Below are positions 8,576 to 18,800 of a stretch of 35,102 nt of DNA, in pieces. The notes below the pieces were generated by a model. That model searched no databases, was not told the origin of the DNA, and was given only the letters and a program-made list of their open reading frames with translations. The translations under genes were made by a program, and so were the position numbers. This DNA is from Roseobacter sp. HKCCD6576-2 (GTDB lineage: Bacteria > Pseudomonadota > Alphaproteobacteria > Rhodobacterales > Rhodobacteraceae), in assembly GCF_013179285.1 (NCBI RefSeq), contig NZ_WVNW01000013.1:1-35102 (forward strand). The letters are read 5' to 3'. The first letter of the stretch is position 1. Each line of letters begins with the position of its first letter.

Positions 8576-9195
8576 CTATTCAGATTGTTCTTGCTGGGCT
8601 GTGACCAGTTCGGCAATGCACAAAGCGGTCCAAACGTTTACCTGTTCTTGGCCTGCGCGTTGATCGTTGATCTGCTCAGATATCATCTGCGTTTCCAGCC
8701 TCATCACATAGCGTAGCGCTTGCTGATGCTGCCGGCGGACGGCCGCAAGACTGGCATAGATATAGGTCCACACCACATCACCTTCGGCGGCATAGGATTT
8801 GGCAAGCTCAAACAACCCCATGGCATTGCTTTAAAACGCAGTTTGCATGAACATGGCACACGCTCACTCCGGATCAGTTGATACGCCGTCGCCGGTTGCG
8901 GGCATTTGACCGACGAGTTTGCGGGCGACAATGTTCCCTGCTTGGCGGCCCGTTCTAAGTGCGCGTGCGTAGGGTCGGCATCAAGCACCACGGTCAAATG
9001 CAGGGGGCTCAGATAGAATGCCGCGTCACCCGTTTCAAAGCTGGATTGGAACTCTGCCGTTGCGGTTGCAACATCACCAACATCCAAGTCCACCAGCTTC
9101 GTTTCAGTATCCGCCTTGGCCATCGACCCAACAACAGCGGCAACGATAAGGCAATAAGCGCTAGCGAAGGCGGGCAAATCAATGATTTTGATCAT
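8576..9195 (-). pseudogene. Exported Sel1-repeat-like protein, frameshifted
   Basis: An ATG at 9193-9195 starts MIKIIDLPAFASAYCLIVAA, VVGSMAKA, a signal-peptide-like N-terminus. It is followed by DLDVGDVATATAEFQSSFET and THAHLERAAKQGTLSP. The Sel1-like continuation is in another frame: MGLFELAKSYAAEGDVVWTY, IYASLAAVRRQHQQALRYVM, then RLETQMISEQINDQRA, ending at 8576. Sel1/TPR-type helical repeats usually read AA.GD..A..W..LAA. At least one frameshift near 8820 separates the halves, so the gene is probably dead. The family typically scaffolds envelope protein complexes. Confidence 0.5.
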
Positions 9196-10010
9196 CGTGG
9201 CCCGTTTCCAGCTTTGGCGTGGCAGAGCGAGACGACAAAAGGCGCGATGCTGCTGGAGTGAGAGACAGCCCCGTCCGGGCATCGTAATGCAGCAGGTTGA
9301 TGCTGTCTGCATCACGGCGCCGCGAAGGATTCGAAGAGTCAAATTAGTGAACTGCCTGAGCCGCAAGAAGAAAAAGACCAAATTCACAACGGATGTTTGC
9401 AATCTTTGATTGAGCATTCAGACAGGCCTTCATGTTAAGATGCGAGCTCTTTCAGATTACCCCACTCGAGAGGCGAGTAAGGGTGAGTAGACGTAGTAGA
9501 CTAGGAGAAGCATCCACCAGACGCCTCTCTCGGTTCAGTTTTAGGACCAGGGTGGTTTGTTGGAAAATACCAAGAAGCTATACATCAATAGACACTGGCT
9601 ACCGCGGAGTTGTATCACCCACTAGAAAAGGCGATGCATTTCGTATGCCCGACGGAGCACTACGAGAAAGCTTTTGAAAACAGCCGTCTAGCGGCGCTCA
9701 AGCAGTATTCAGGTAGAGTGAAACCAGGATCGTTCTGGGCGACCTCGCGGGCAAGGACAGCCTTGCTGATCACGCCATGGCTCGTCGTTATCTTCGGAGT
9801 TTTGGATATCTCTCTGCGCAGCGAACCTTTTCCGCGCTTGTGTTGTGATCGATTGGCGCTCAGGCAAAACGAACCGAGTTTAAAAAACCAAGCCACGCAC
9901 TTTGTTTGTTTGCGACGGCAGGCACCCACTAGGCATACGCCCGGCGGAGGGAGCCCAAAAGACTGGCCAACCCGTGTGAACTCACAAAGCGCCCCAAAGC
10001 TGCTGGGCGA
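9196..10010. other. No supported gene
   Basis: The region between the Sel1-like pseudogene and the subtilase stop has only short anonymous frames. At 9588-9607 it contains ATAGACACTGGCTACCGCGG, a relative of a motif seen at 3559, 12610 and 34728. The part next to 10010 may be the degraded remainder of the subtilase gene. Confidence 0.45.
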
Positions 10011-11615
10011 TCAACGCAAAGGGCGGCTTGGCCACCTTGAGGTATGCTGGATGGGCCACGGCCACCGGAGCGTTGCTATGGTATGGGTGTGTTCGAAAAA
10101 CGAATTGTCGGCAGTGGCCAATAAGCGATTGCGCAATTGTGGTGCCGACAGGCTGGGAAAAGCTTCCGCCAACAGTGCGATTGCCCCAGCAACTTGTGGG
10201 GCGGCCAAAGAAGTGCCCCCAGATCTCCCATAATCTGAGTCTGAATCTTCACGGCTACTTGCTGCCCGCCCCACCGAACCGTCTGCCCCAATACACCATC
10301 GAGCAGATTGCCAACACGCGCTGGAAAATCGAATGATTGTTCCAAAACTGTCCCTTGCTTGGTCGTAGGGGACGCGTAGATTGATGACGGCCAACCAGCC
10401 TTGCTCAAGTTCCGGAATCACAACCGGCAGGGCTTCCAAATACAAACTTTCCGAGCGACGGCTGTTGTTGTCAGTCGCAAAAACCACAACTGCTTTCTTC
10501 GTGTAGTCTATGAGGTCTGCTTCGAAAGCATCCCCATATACAGCGGTGAAATATGATCTGCCTTCTAAAATCGAAGCAACTAAACCCCAGGAGTTGTTAT
10601 GAACAATGGCACCGTGTTCTGCTGCATCTGCAATGGAAGCTTCCCAATTTGTTGGCTCGTCTCCCATGGAACCCCAGCCGAATAGCCGCAGATTAGCATT
10701 TGGAGCAACACCTTCGATCTGACCAAAATCATCAAGGCCCGCGGCGATTGATGCGACTGCCGTGCCATGACCATCGACAACGGAGTTGTTCACGTTCGTG
10801 ACGGTTCGGTCCCCGGCTGTAAATGCATCATGCGAAAACTGGAAACCACTATCGAAGATCGCGATTGTCTGGCCAGCCCCCGTCAAGCCTGCCCCGCGCG
10901 CATATTCCAGATTTATTGCGGAGTAAGCCCAATTGTTACCACTCCGCTGTGCGACAAATGTCGTGGCATTTCGCGCTTCGCTGACTGCTGCCGCCAAGGT
11001 TTCGATTTCTTCGAAATCGCGTTCGGAAGTGAGCTCAATCAGCGTCCCGGCATCGTTATAGAGATATCCCCCGGTATAATTATCAGGCTCAGCTGGCGGG
11101 TCTACTGGTTCGGGTGCAGGGTCGATTGGATCAACTGGATCAGTCGGATCGGTGATTGGATCAGGTGATGGACTGGGGCTTGGAGAAGGTGATGGACCAG
11201 GGTCTGGTTTGATGGGGGTGGGAGGAGGCGATGGCTCTGGATCAGGATTCTCATCTCCGTCATCGCCCGCAAGTGAAATTGCAGTTGCCATTCCGACGAT
11301 CCCGAGAATAGTCATCGAGCCAATTCTGGAGGTCTCCCCCGCATTTGGCTCCGGAAAAGAAAAGCGACGCGTGTCTGGCGCCCGGTCTAACGTTCGACTG
11401 AGGTAGTCCTCCAAAATCTCGGGTCGGTTCAGGAGGATGTATTCGTGTGCATCCGCGAAGGTCGATGGATCTCGCGCATGTTCGCGAACGAGGTGGTTCA
11501 AGACCTGTTGATCTGAGTAGGAGGTGAGTTGACCTGCGTAGATGTTTGCAGAGACGGAGGTCGCCAAGGTGATAATGGCTGTCGTGGTCAGGGCTAACGT
11601 CCTAAACAGGCGCAT
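10011..11615 (-). CDS. Subtilisin-like serine protease of autotransporter type, lacking a beta-barrel
   Basis: The start is the ATG at 11613-11615 behind AGAGGA; the same frame is open further upstream, but that part is not coding. The 534-aa product has a signal peptide (MRLFRTLALTTTAIITLATS, VSA), a hydrophobic segment at about 99-117, a Pro/Asp-rich linker (about 120-178, with PSPSPSPSP) and an S8 peptidase domain. The triad is visible: Asp255 in IAIFDSGFQFSHDAF, His283 in DGHGTAVASIAAG and Ser469 in SGGTSLAAPQVAGA; oxyanion Asn is in HNNSWG near 341. After LLATADNSFFEHTHTI the sequence loses family resemblance and stops at 10011. No C-terminal autotransporter barrel follows, so the gene is probably 3'-truncated. 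Without the barrel the protease would stay periplasmic or membrane-attached. The 300 bp before the start (11616-11922) holds no gene and should include the promoter. Confidence 0.75.
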   Translation of the reverse strand: MRLFRTLALTTTAIITLATSVSANIYAGQLTSYSDQQVLNHLVREHARDPSTFADAHEYILLNRPEILEDYLSRTLDRAPDTRRFSFPEPNAGETSRIGSMTILGIVGMATAISLAGDDGDENPDPEPSPPPTPIKPDPGPSPSPSPSPSPDPITDPTDPVDPIDPAPEPVDPPAEPDNYTGGYLYNDAGTLIELTSERDFEEIETLAAAVSEARNATTFVAQRSGNNWAYSAINLEYARGAGLTGAGQTIAIFDSGFQFSHDAFTAGDRTVTNVNNSVVDGHGTAVASIAAGLDDFGQIEGVAPNANLRLFGWGSMGDEPTNWEASIADAAEHGAIVHNNSWGLVASILEGRSYFTAVYGDAFEADLIDYTKKAVVVFATDNNSRRSESLYLEALPVVIPELEQGWLAVINLRVPYDQARDSFGTIIRFSSACWQSARWCIGADGSVGRAASSREDSDSDYGRSGGTSLAAPQVAGAIALLAEAFPSLSAPQLRNRLLATADNSFFEHTHTIATLRWPWPIQHTSRWPSRPLR

Positions 11616-11922
11616 GATTATTCCTCTGCCTTGCCCCACGAAAACTGTAACCGTTCGGACGATCGCGAGCCTTCGTTTTTTGACGGGCCAAAGCACCGCT
11701 TGCGCTTGGAACGTTGCTAGCAAAGTTACGCACGGTTGCCAGATCGCATCTCTGGACCGGTCATTCGTCGATCGCAGAGCTGTCGTGCTTGCGGATCGTG
11801 GCTGCCAGCATGAAAGCGACCAATAGGCCGTTGGTTCGAGACACAGGAATTCCGAGAGTTTAGTCGTCGATTCGGACACAAGAACAGCCAGCTTCCCAAA
11901 TACCAGATCACGCATGGCCCCT

Positions 11923-12240
11923 CTAGAACACCACCTTGAGGCCTGCGCTTGCGCTGAGGGCGCTGGCATCCCCGGCATTGCTGAGCCCGGTGAAATAGGA
12001 GGCTTCATCCGAGAGCGAACCGCCGTTAGGGATCGGCCAGGTTGCTTTCGCGCCGTCCGTTCCGATCGGGGTAAAAAGTGCAAAGGGGTTGCAGCTGATC
12101 TTGAACCGTTGACGGCCACATCGGACGTTGCGGGAAGCGCGGATGATCGCGTCAGGCCGTCCCAATCGGATACCGGGGTCGGGTTGCCCACTGACCCGTG
12201 CGCGATGGCCGACCTGAGGCCGGATGTCAGACTGTAAGGA
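11923..12240 (-). pseudogene. Detached C-terminal tail of an outer-membrane beta-barrel (autotransporter-like)
   Basis: The minus frame contains NPFALFTPIGTDGAKATWPI, then NGGSLSDEASYFTGLSNAG and DASALSASAGLKVVF, then a stop at 11923. Alternating hydrophobic residues and a terminal Phe are the signature of the last strand of an outer-membrane barrel. Further upstream (12240-12170) another frame reads SLTSGLRSAIAHGS, so the fragment appears frameshifted. There is no start codon or signal peptide attached. It overlaps the left part of direct repeat copy B. The family assignment rests on composition and the terminal motif only. Confidence 0.4.
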
Positions 12241-12245
12241 TAAGG

Positions 12246-12277
12246 GATGCGCCGATGCGCCGATGCGCCGATGCGCC
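12246..12277. repeat. 8-bp tandem repeat, four exact copies of GATGCGCC
   Basis: Four perfect copies of GATGCGCC are followed by a partial unit (GATGATAC). It occupies the homologous position to the CTGATGAG array of copy A (GATGAGCT when phased the same way). Both arrays therefore keep period eight and the GATG half while the other half differs. Confidence 0.95.
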
Positions 12278-12469
12278 GATGATACGGCCGCTCAACTCAA
12301 GCCGCAAGCAAAAGACTGAGTTAAGTGCAGATATTATTGGCGCTTTTTGCATCGCAAACTCAGGCAGATTGTCCATATCCAGGGCCGATACGCGTCAGGT
12401 GCAAAAGCGACCGTTCAAAACAAAGTCTTTTTTCCATCCCAAGTTCGAGGCCTCACCTTTTATGAAAAA

Positions 12470-12501
12470 GCTCCCCCCTCCATCGACGGAAAGGGGGAGT
12501 G
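12470..12501. terminator. GC-rich hairpin, counterpart of 3421-3450
   Basis: CTCCCCC and GGGGGAG pair around an interior of about 15 nt. It sits at the matching place to the stem of copy A, with changed sequence but the same purine/pyrimidine design. Function is uncertain. Confidence 0.4.
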
Positions 12502-12845
12502 CTGAGTGCGTGGTGGATCAGTCTTGTGCAGCGATCCACCCAGGTGATGCGTGTTAGGGACATTAGAGCCAGTTTTCCGCGAAGGGAAATACTCACACTC
12601 TATAATTAAATAGACCTGGATTATGGCGAGCCCTGCACCTGATAGGTCCTCATTCCGTCAAGATGACAGAGCTGTTTGGGTCCACGGTTTGCTGATGCAA
12701 TCCTTCCGTTGGACGGGACCGACACATCAAGCCCAAACGGCAGGCGTCCGGCCTATTCGCGATTAGAAGCCTGCATAAGCAAGACGCTATTGAGGCAACC
12801 AATGGATCTGGTGGACGACCCCACACGTGTCTCCCGGCGACCAGT

Positions 12846-15800
12846 TCAGAACAACCCAAGGCCCCTGCCCCGCGACCGTCCACGCTCCGGATGCACCCCG
12901 TCTGCCACCCGCTCCGCGTGATCATTCCATGGGTAGAGGGCAAAGCCGATAAGCCCATCTTTCGTGAGCGTTTTAAGCGCATCTGCGGCGACCTTGCGCT
13001 GTTGTAAGGGGATATGGGTCAGGCTGTCCGGCCCCTTTGTATCTGCTTTTGCCAGCGCCTCAATCTCCCTGTAGGTGAAGGCCTTGTAGAGTTGCGGCAG
13101 TACGTCCCGTGCGGCGCCTGATCGATCATCCACGGTCGACAGCTGGTCCAGCACGTCACTCCGCGCCCGTTCAATCTCCTGCGCTCTCTGCGGGGATCCT
13201 GTGCCCAAGGCGTGCGACAATCCCTTCGCCAGATCATGTGGCACGCCCGGCAGATGAGCAAGCCGTGCTGCCGTCCATTCGAGCTCGGTCGGCGCTCCAT
13301 ATCGGTCCACACCCTTCGCCACGGCGTCCTCTACTTCGTCGTCATACATGTCCTTGACACGCTGATGTTGCGCAGCCATCGGATGTTCGATGCCCGAACC
13401 AGCATGATTCACGTAGCGCCGGAACAATTGCTCTTTAAACATCGGTCGCCGCATTCCCTGCCACTTCGGATCTGTATCCTTGTTTGCATCGTAATCCGCC
13501 TGTTCCCCTGCAATGAGCGCCCGACCAAGCTCCAGCTTCGCATCATACCCGGCACGCGCCGTCGCGATCTTGCGCGCTGTCGCTTGTACTTGGTCCTCGG
13601 GCACCTCCGCTGCGTCGGCTCGGTTCAGAAGACCCTGCAGCTCATCCAGAAGGTCCCGCTTATGCGCAGGATGATCCGAGGGCAGATGCTCGGTGATGGC
13701 CATGGCCATCTGCAGGATCGCGCCCGATGGCTTCGGCACAGACCGCTCCGCTGTCGCCGCCGAGGCAGTCCTGGTTTCGACCCCGCCTTCGCGGCGCAGC
13801 ATCTCCTGCGCCTTTACCTTCACCCTGGCCTCTCTTTGAGCCGACCCGTCGCGCATCGATCGCCGTGCGGCCGCGTAAGATCTCGCGCGGGCCCGGCGAC
13901 GTTGCCCGTCCAACCCGAACATATCCAGCGCATCGCGGGTCAACCTGTCATTCGATGGATCGAGATTGGACAGGAAGGCCCCCAACCCGCCTCCACGCGG
14001 TGTGTAGGGCAGCGGCCGACGCGATTGCGTCCGGCGCGTCTCTTGCGGTGGCTGGATCTCCGGATAAGTCGGCAGATCGCGTGTCGAACCGCTTGGCGCC
14101 ACCAGCTCCTGAACGCGATCCGACGCCCGGGCGTCCTCCGCCCGCTGCCCATAAAGCGCCAAACCGTCCGCAAAGAGATGGGCGATGCCGCTCTCCCCCA
14201 GGGCTTCCGCACTCAGATGTCCCCGCGCCAGGATCCGGGCCGTCGTCAACGCACGGCCGTCCTCATCCCGGCCCGCCAGCTTGACGGCCAATCGATCCGC
14301 CCGTTGCGGCAGATCCTTGGGCGCCTGGCGCAGAATCCGCCGCCATTTGCCCACATCGGTCAACGCCCGCACATGTCCCTCCAGCGCCAGCAGGCCCGCG
14401 CCGTCAGGCGCCCTGCCATGGCGCAGGGTGGCCGCCCCGATCACCTCGGCCAGCACCTCCCCTTCAAGCCCTCGCGGCGCCACCTCGCGAGACGGATCCT
14501 GCCCAAGACCCGCGATCTCGCGCAAACGTCCCATCGCCGCGGCAATCCCGTCGGGCGCCGGGTCGGCCACGATCTCCCGACCCTGCCCTTGCATCGCCTG
14601 CCGCGCCGCAAGCGCTGGCTCGAAGCCGTAATCGAGCACCGTTTCAGCCGTGGCATCCCGCTGCAGGATCCGCGACAGCACGTCCGGCATACGGGTTTCC
14701 GAGGCAGGCACGACAATGCTCAGATCCTCGCGATGCAGTCGCGCCGCGGAGGTGAAGATTTGTTTGGACATGCCCGGCCCGGCCAGCAGATGCACGCTGT
14801 CGCGCGCCTGCCCGATGGCACCATGGATCGTCTGGGCGAAGTCGAACCGCCAGTCGGGCATGTCTGTGTCCGGCGCCAGTCTCACGTCACGGGACGTTCC
14901 ATCGGCCTCCATGAGCCGCAGCATCTGGCGCCCGCGTGGATCCGTCCCAAGATATATCGATCGGCTGCCGGGCCGGATATAGACCCGTTGCGCGCCGCGG
15001 GTCGCGGTTCTGTCTTCGACGCGCCCGCCCCCCATGAACTGGACCCGATCCCCCGGCTTCAGACCCGCAAAGCTCCCCTCTTCTGCCTCCTCAAACCCCG
15101 CGCGCGCTGGATCACGGGCATCCAATACCTGCCGGATCGCACCCGTGAGCTGTCCCACCTCCGCCCGCGACCAAGCCAGGGCCACCTTGTCTTGCGTCGG
15201 ATCTTCCACGAACCGCTCAGCCAGCAGAGCGGTCGCCTTGCGGGCAGTCCCCCCGGCAAGCAGCACGCCATCCTCCTGCAGGATGTTCAGCGCGACCTGC
15301 GCCACCGTGCCGCCCCCGACGAGCCCCCCCATGGCCACAGCCCGACGCTGGTTCCACCGGAAGCTGTCATCGAGCTCGGCCACACCGATCCGGGCGGCCA
15401 GGGCCCGGACCACGGGTCCGGCTTCCAGCGGCGTTTGCACACCATCATCCATCAACGCCACAAGCTTCGCACCGGCCTTCTCCACCTCGCGCAGCACCGG
15501 GGCAATCTCCTGGCTGCCCAGGCGCCCGGCATCGTCGAGAATAACCACCGTGCCCGGATCAAGCCGCAACTGGCCGGACGCCAGGCCGGACGCAAACCCC
15601 CGCAGGGTCCGCGGCCGTTCAACACCTGCCGCGCGCAAGGCATCGAGCCCGGCCCCCGACGGCGAGACGGCCAGGACCGACCAGCCCGCCTCGCGATGCA
15701 GCTCTGCCGTGGCCGCGGCCACACGGGTCTTGCCGCTGCCCGCGCCCCCCCGGATCAGCCGCAACCGTCCGCCCCGCCCCGTGTAGCTCACTGCTTTGGC

Positions 15801-18800
15801 CTGTGCCTCGGTGAGCCCCAACCCGCTCAACCGCGCGGCGATGGCTTTCGAGACATCGGGCACCTCGTCGGGGGAGGACGAAAGAGCCAGCCGGATACCG
15901 CGATCGACTGCATCAAGCTCCCCCCGCAGCTGCGTCCGCGTGGTATAGACCCGGCCCCGCCCGGTGGTGCCCGGATCGTCGGAGAGCAGGATCAGGTCGG
16001 GATGTGACATCGCCTCGCGGAAGGCCCGCAGGAACGTGTCCGGGTCGGCAATCACATGGGCCAGCTGCGCGGCCACGTCTTCGGCCCGCAGCACCGACTG
16101 TCGCCGGATCACATCATCGACCACCTCTGTCGGGCGGGCGGCGTAGCGCGCCCCGTCCTCGCGCAAGACCGGCGCCCCCGGCTGCCAATCGGCTGCCAGC
16201 AAACCTGCGGTGCGTTCGGCAATCCCCATCAACTCCGCATCGCCTGTCAGCGCAACGAGCCGGCGGCTGCGCTCGGCACCACGCCAATCCTCCCGCAGTG
16301 CAATCTGCGCATCCGTCACCGTCGGCACCATGCTGGCCCCCGGATCGGCCGGGCCATCGGGCAGCTCTACGGAGAGATGGCCCGGCGCTTGTGCCATCGC
16401 GACCAGATCAGAGACACGCTCGAAATGCCCCACCCGTCCGAACACTTGCAGGGTGTCACTGTGGCGCGAGAGGGCCACATAGGTGGCATGCCGGTGCATC
16501 AAACGATGCGGCAGCACGAACACATCCTGCGCCGTCAGCCCCTGCGATTTGTGGATCGTGGACGCAAAGCCGTAGTCGATATCCCGGAAGCTCTGCAGAT
16601 CAAGCGTCACGGGATCGGCCGTCCGATCGAACAGGACATCGATCTCCGCCGCGCGCGTGGCCAGGACCGTGCCAAAACTCGATCGCGGCAGGTTGAGATC
16701 GCGATGCGGCTTTGTCAGCAGGATCCGATCACCCACGCCAAGCTCCAGCGGCACGCGCTCCTGACCGGCCCGTCCCCCTGGCGCCGTGGTCCGGCGGGTG
16801 AAGCTGCCATAGCTACGCTGGCTGCTGCGATCCACGATCCCGCGCGCCAGGGCCTCGGCCCGGATCAGATCGTTCAGCCGGTGCACATCGCGATTGGTAT
16901 AAGCGATGGCGACCCGGCTGCGCGCCGGATCCGAACCCTCGAAGAAGGCGCCGGCCAATGCCGCGAAGGGATCGGCCCGGTCTTCCGGCCGCAGCCGCAG
17001 CGCCCCCTTGCTGTCATAGTAGTCGATGGCGGTCCGCACCCCTGCCCCACCGCGCACCAGCATCTCCGTGGCCTCGCGTTGCAGCGCATCCTTCTGGCGC
17101 ACCACCGTATCGATCAGAACCGTCTTCGCCGATCCGACCGCCCGCTCCGCCACATTCCAGCCGGGCAGATCCGCAACGGGTTGCAGCTGGTCGGGATCCC
17201 CGATGGCGATCAGCTTGCCGCCCATGGCCAGGATCTGCGCCTGCAGGCGGCCCCATTGCCCGGCGCCGACCATCCCGGCCTCATCCATGAGGAACACGAA
17301 CCGGCCCGGATCCGGCGCTTCCCCGCGCGCCCACCGGGCCTCCCAGGCCGCCAGCGTGGCCGTGGTAACGCCCTCAAGCCCGGCCAGCTCCCGGGTGGCC
17401 TTGCCTGACGAGGCGCCGGCCAGGACAGCCACGCCGCGCTCTTGCCAGATCCGCGCCACGTCGCGCAACGTGTGGGTCTTCCCGGTTCCGGCATGACCTT
17501 GCACAAGCGTCAGCCGATCGGCGTTCAGCATCGCCTCGGCCGCCTGCCGCTGCATTGGGTTCAGACCCTCCATCTCCTCCGGGCGCAGGACCGGCACCTC
17601 CCCCGGCGCAAACCGGCCATTGGCCAGCAGGCGGGTCTGCTCCGCACTCCGCTGAATCTGATCGAGCCGCGCGACCGTCACGTATTGCGGTGAGCCGTCC
17701 GGTGCCACCTGATCGAGACGCACGAGCGCACCGGAGGCCATGGCGCGATCTCCCAGGCGGCGCAGCTCCGGTTCCGTCACCTGCCGCCCAAGCCGGGCAC
17801 GCAGGGCTTGCCGGACGTCATGGTCGGTGAAGACCGCGCGGTCGCTCTGCAGAAGCGCAACGATGTGATCGGGGTGGTTCTGAAGATAGGCGGTGTTTGC
17901 TGCACGAGCCTTGGTGGCGGAAAGCGGGATCTTCGGCAGGCGCGTCAACCGCGCCACCTCCTCTGAGTCCGGTCCTTGCGGTGGATGGGTCGGCGCACGT
18001 GGTGTACCCGGGATCGGCAGGTCGGGCGCCTGCTGCGCCGCAGCCTGCGCCCGACCGGGATCAAACCCGTAATCCGCGGCGGCCCGCGGCGCGCGCTCCC
18101 GCGCCAGGATACGGCCAAGGACCGCGCGGACCTCACGGTCCGCCGCTGGCACAACCAGGTTCAGCGAGGATCGTGATGTGGCAACACCCGTGGCAAGAGT
18201 CTCGCGATCCATGCCTGCATCCGCCAAAAGATGCACACTTTCATGGCGGCGACCCGCGCTGGCCGCGATGCTCGATGCAAAGCTGTAATGCCATGGCGGC
18301 AGCGGCCCTTCCGGTGCGACCCGTATCTCCCTCGAGCCGACCGCCCGCCCGTCAGCACTCATGTCGGCCACGCGCAACCGCAGGACCCCGTCCGGATCCC
18401 GGGCCATCACCTCCGCCCGGGCGCCGCGTTGAACCACTTGCTCACCTGCCGGGTCCCTCTCCGGGCTGCCATAGACACCGCCGGTTGCGAACCGGATACG
18501 ATCCCCGGGTTTGAGACCGGCCAGGGGACCATCGGGGATCTCTTCTGCTGCCACGCGCTCCGGTCGAGTCCGATCAAGCTCCGCCCGGATGGCAATTGTC
18601 AGGTCGTCAGCCGCTCGGCGCGACCACGCGAGCGCGATCTTGTCGTCTGCAGGTTCGGCCACATAGGCCCGGGCCAGATCGGCCATCGCCCGGTCCTGAG
18701 CGCCTGAAGCCTGGACAAGTCCCGCCGCACACGCGGCCTCGATCGCGCCGGCGTCTCGCGCCTCCGGTTGGCGTATGGCAGCGAGAAGGTCCCTGGCCGG

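Larger units (their letters stand above)
12015..12665. repeat. Diverged direct repeat, copy B (partner at 2861-3614)
   Basis: The landmarks are the same as in copy A and in the same order. The copies differ by many substitutions and small indels, so the duplication is not recent. Copy B lies upstream of the minus-strand subtilase gene. The interval 12666-12845, beyond the repeat and before the relaxase stop, holds nothing I recognise. Confidence 0.75.

Noticed and set aside
9660-9929. 89-codon minus frame
   Set aside because: Basic, low-information sequence with no recognisable family; it overlaps a plus frame equally lacking in support.
11616-12191. 192-residue N-terminal extension of the subtilase frame
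   Set aside because: The signal peptide and AGAGGA site are at 11615; the extension crosses barrel-tail debris in the wrong frame.
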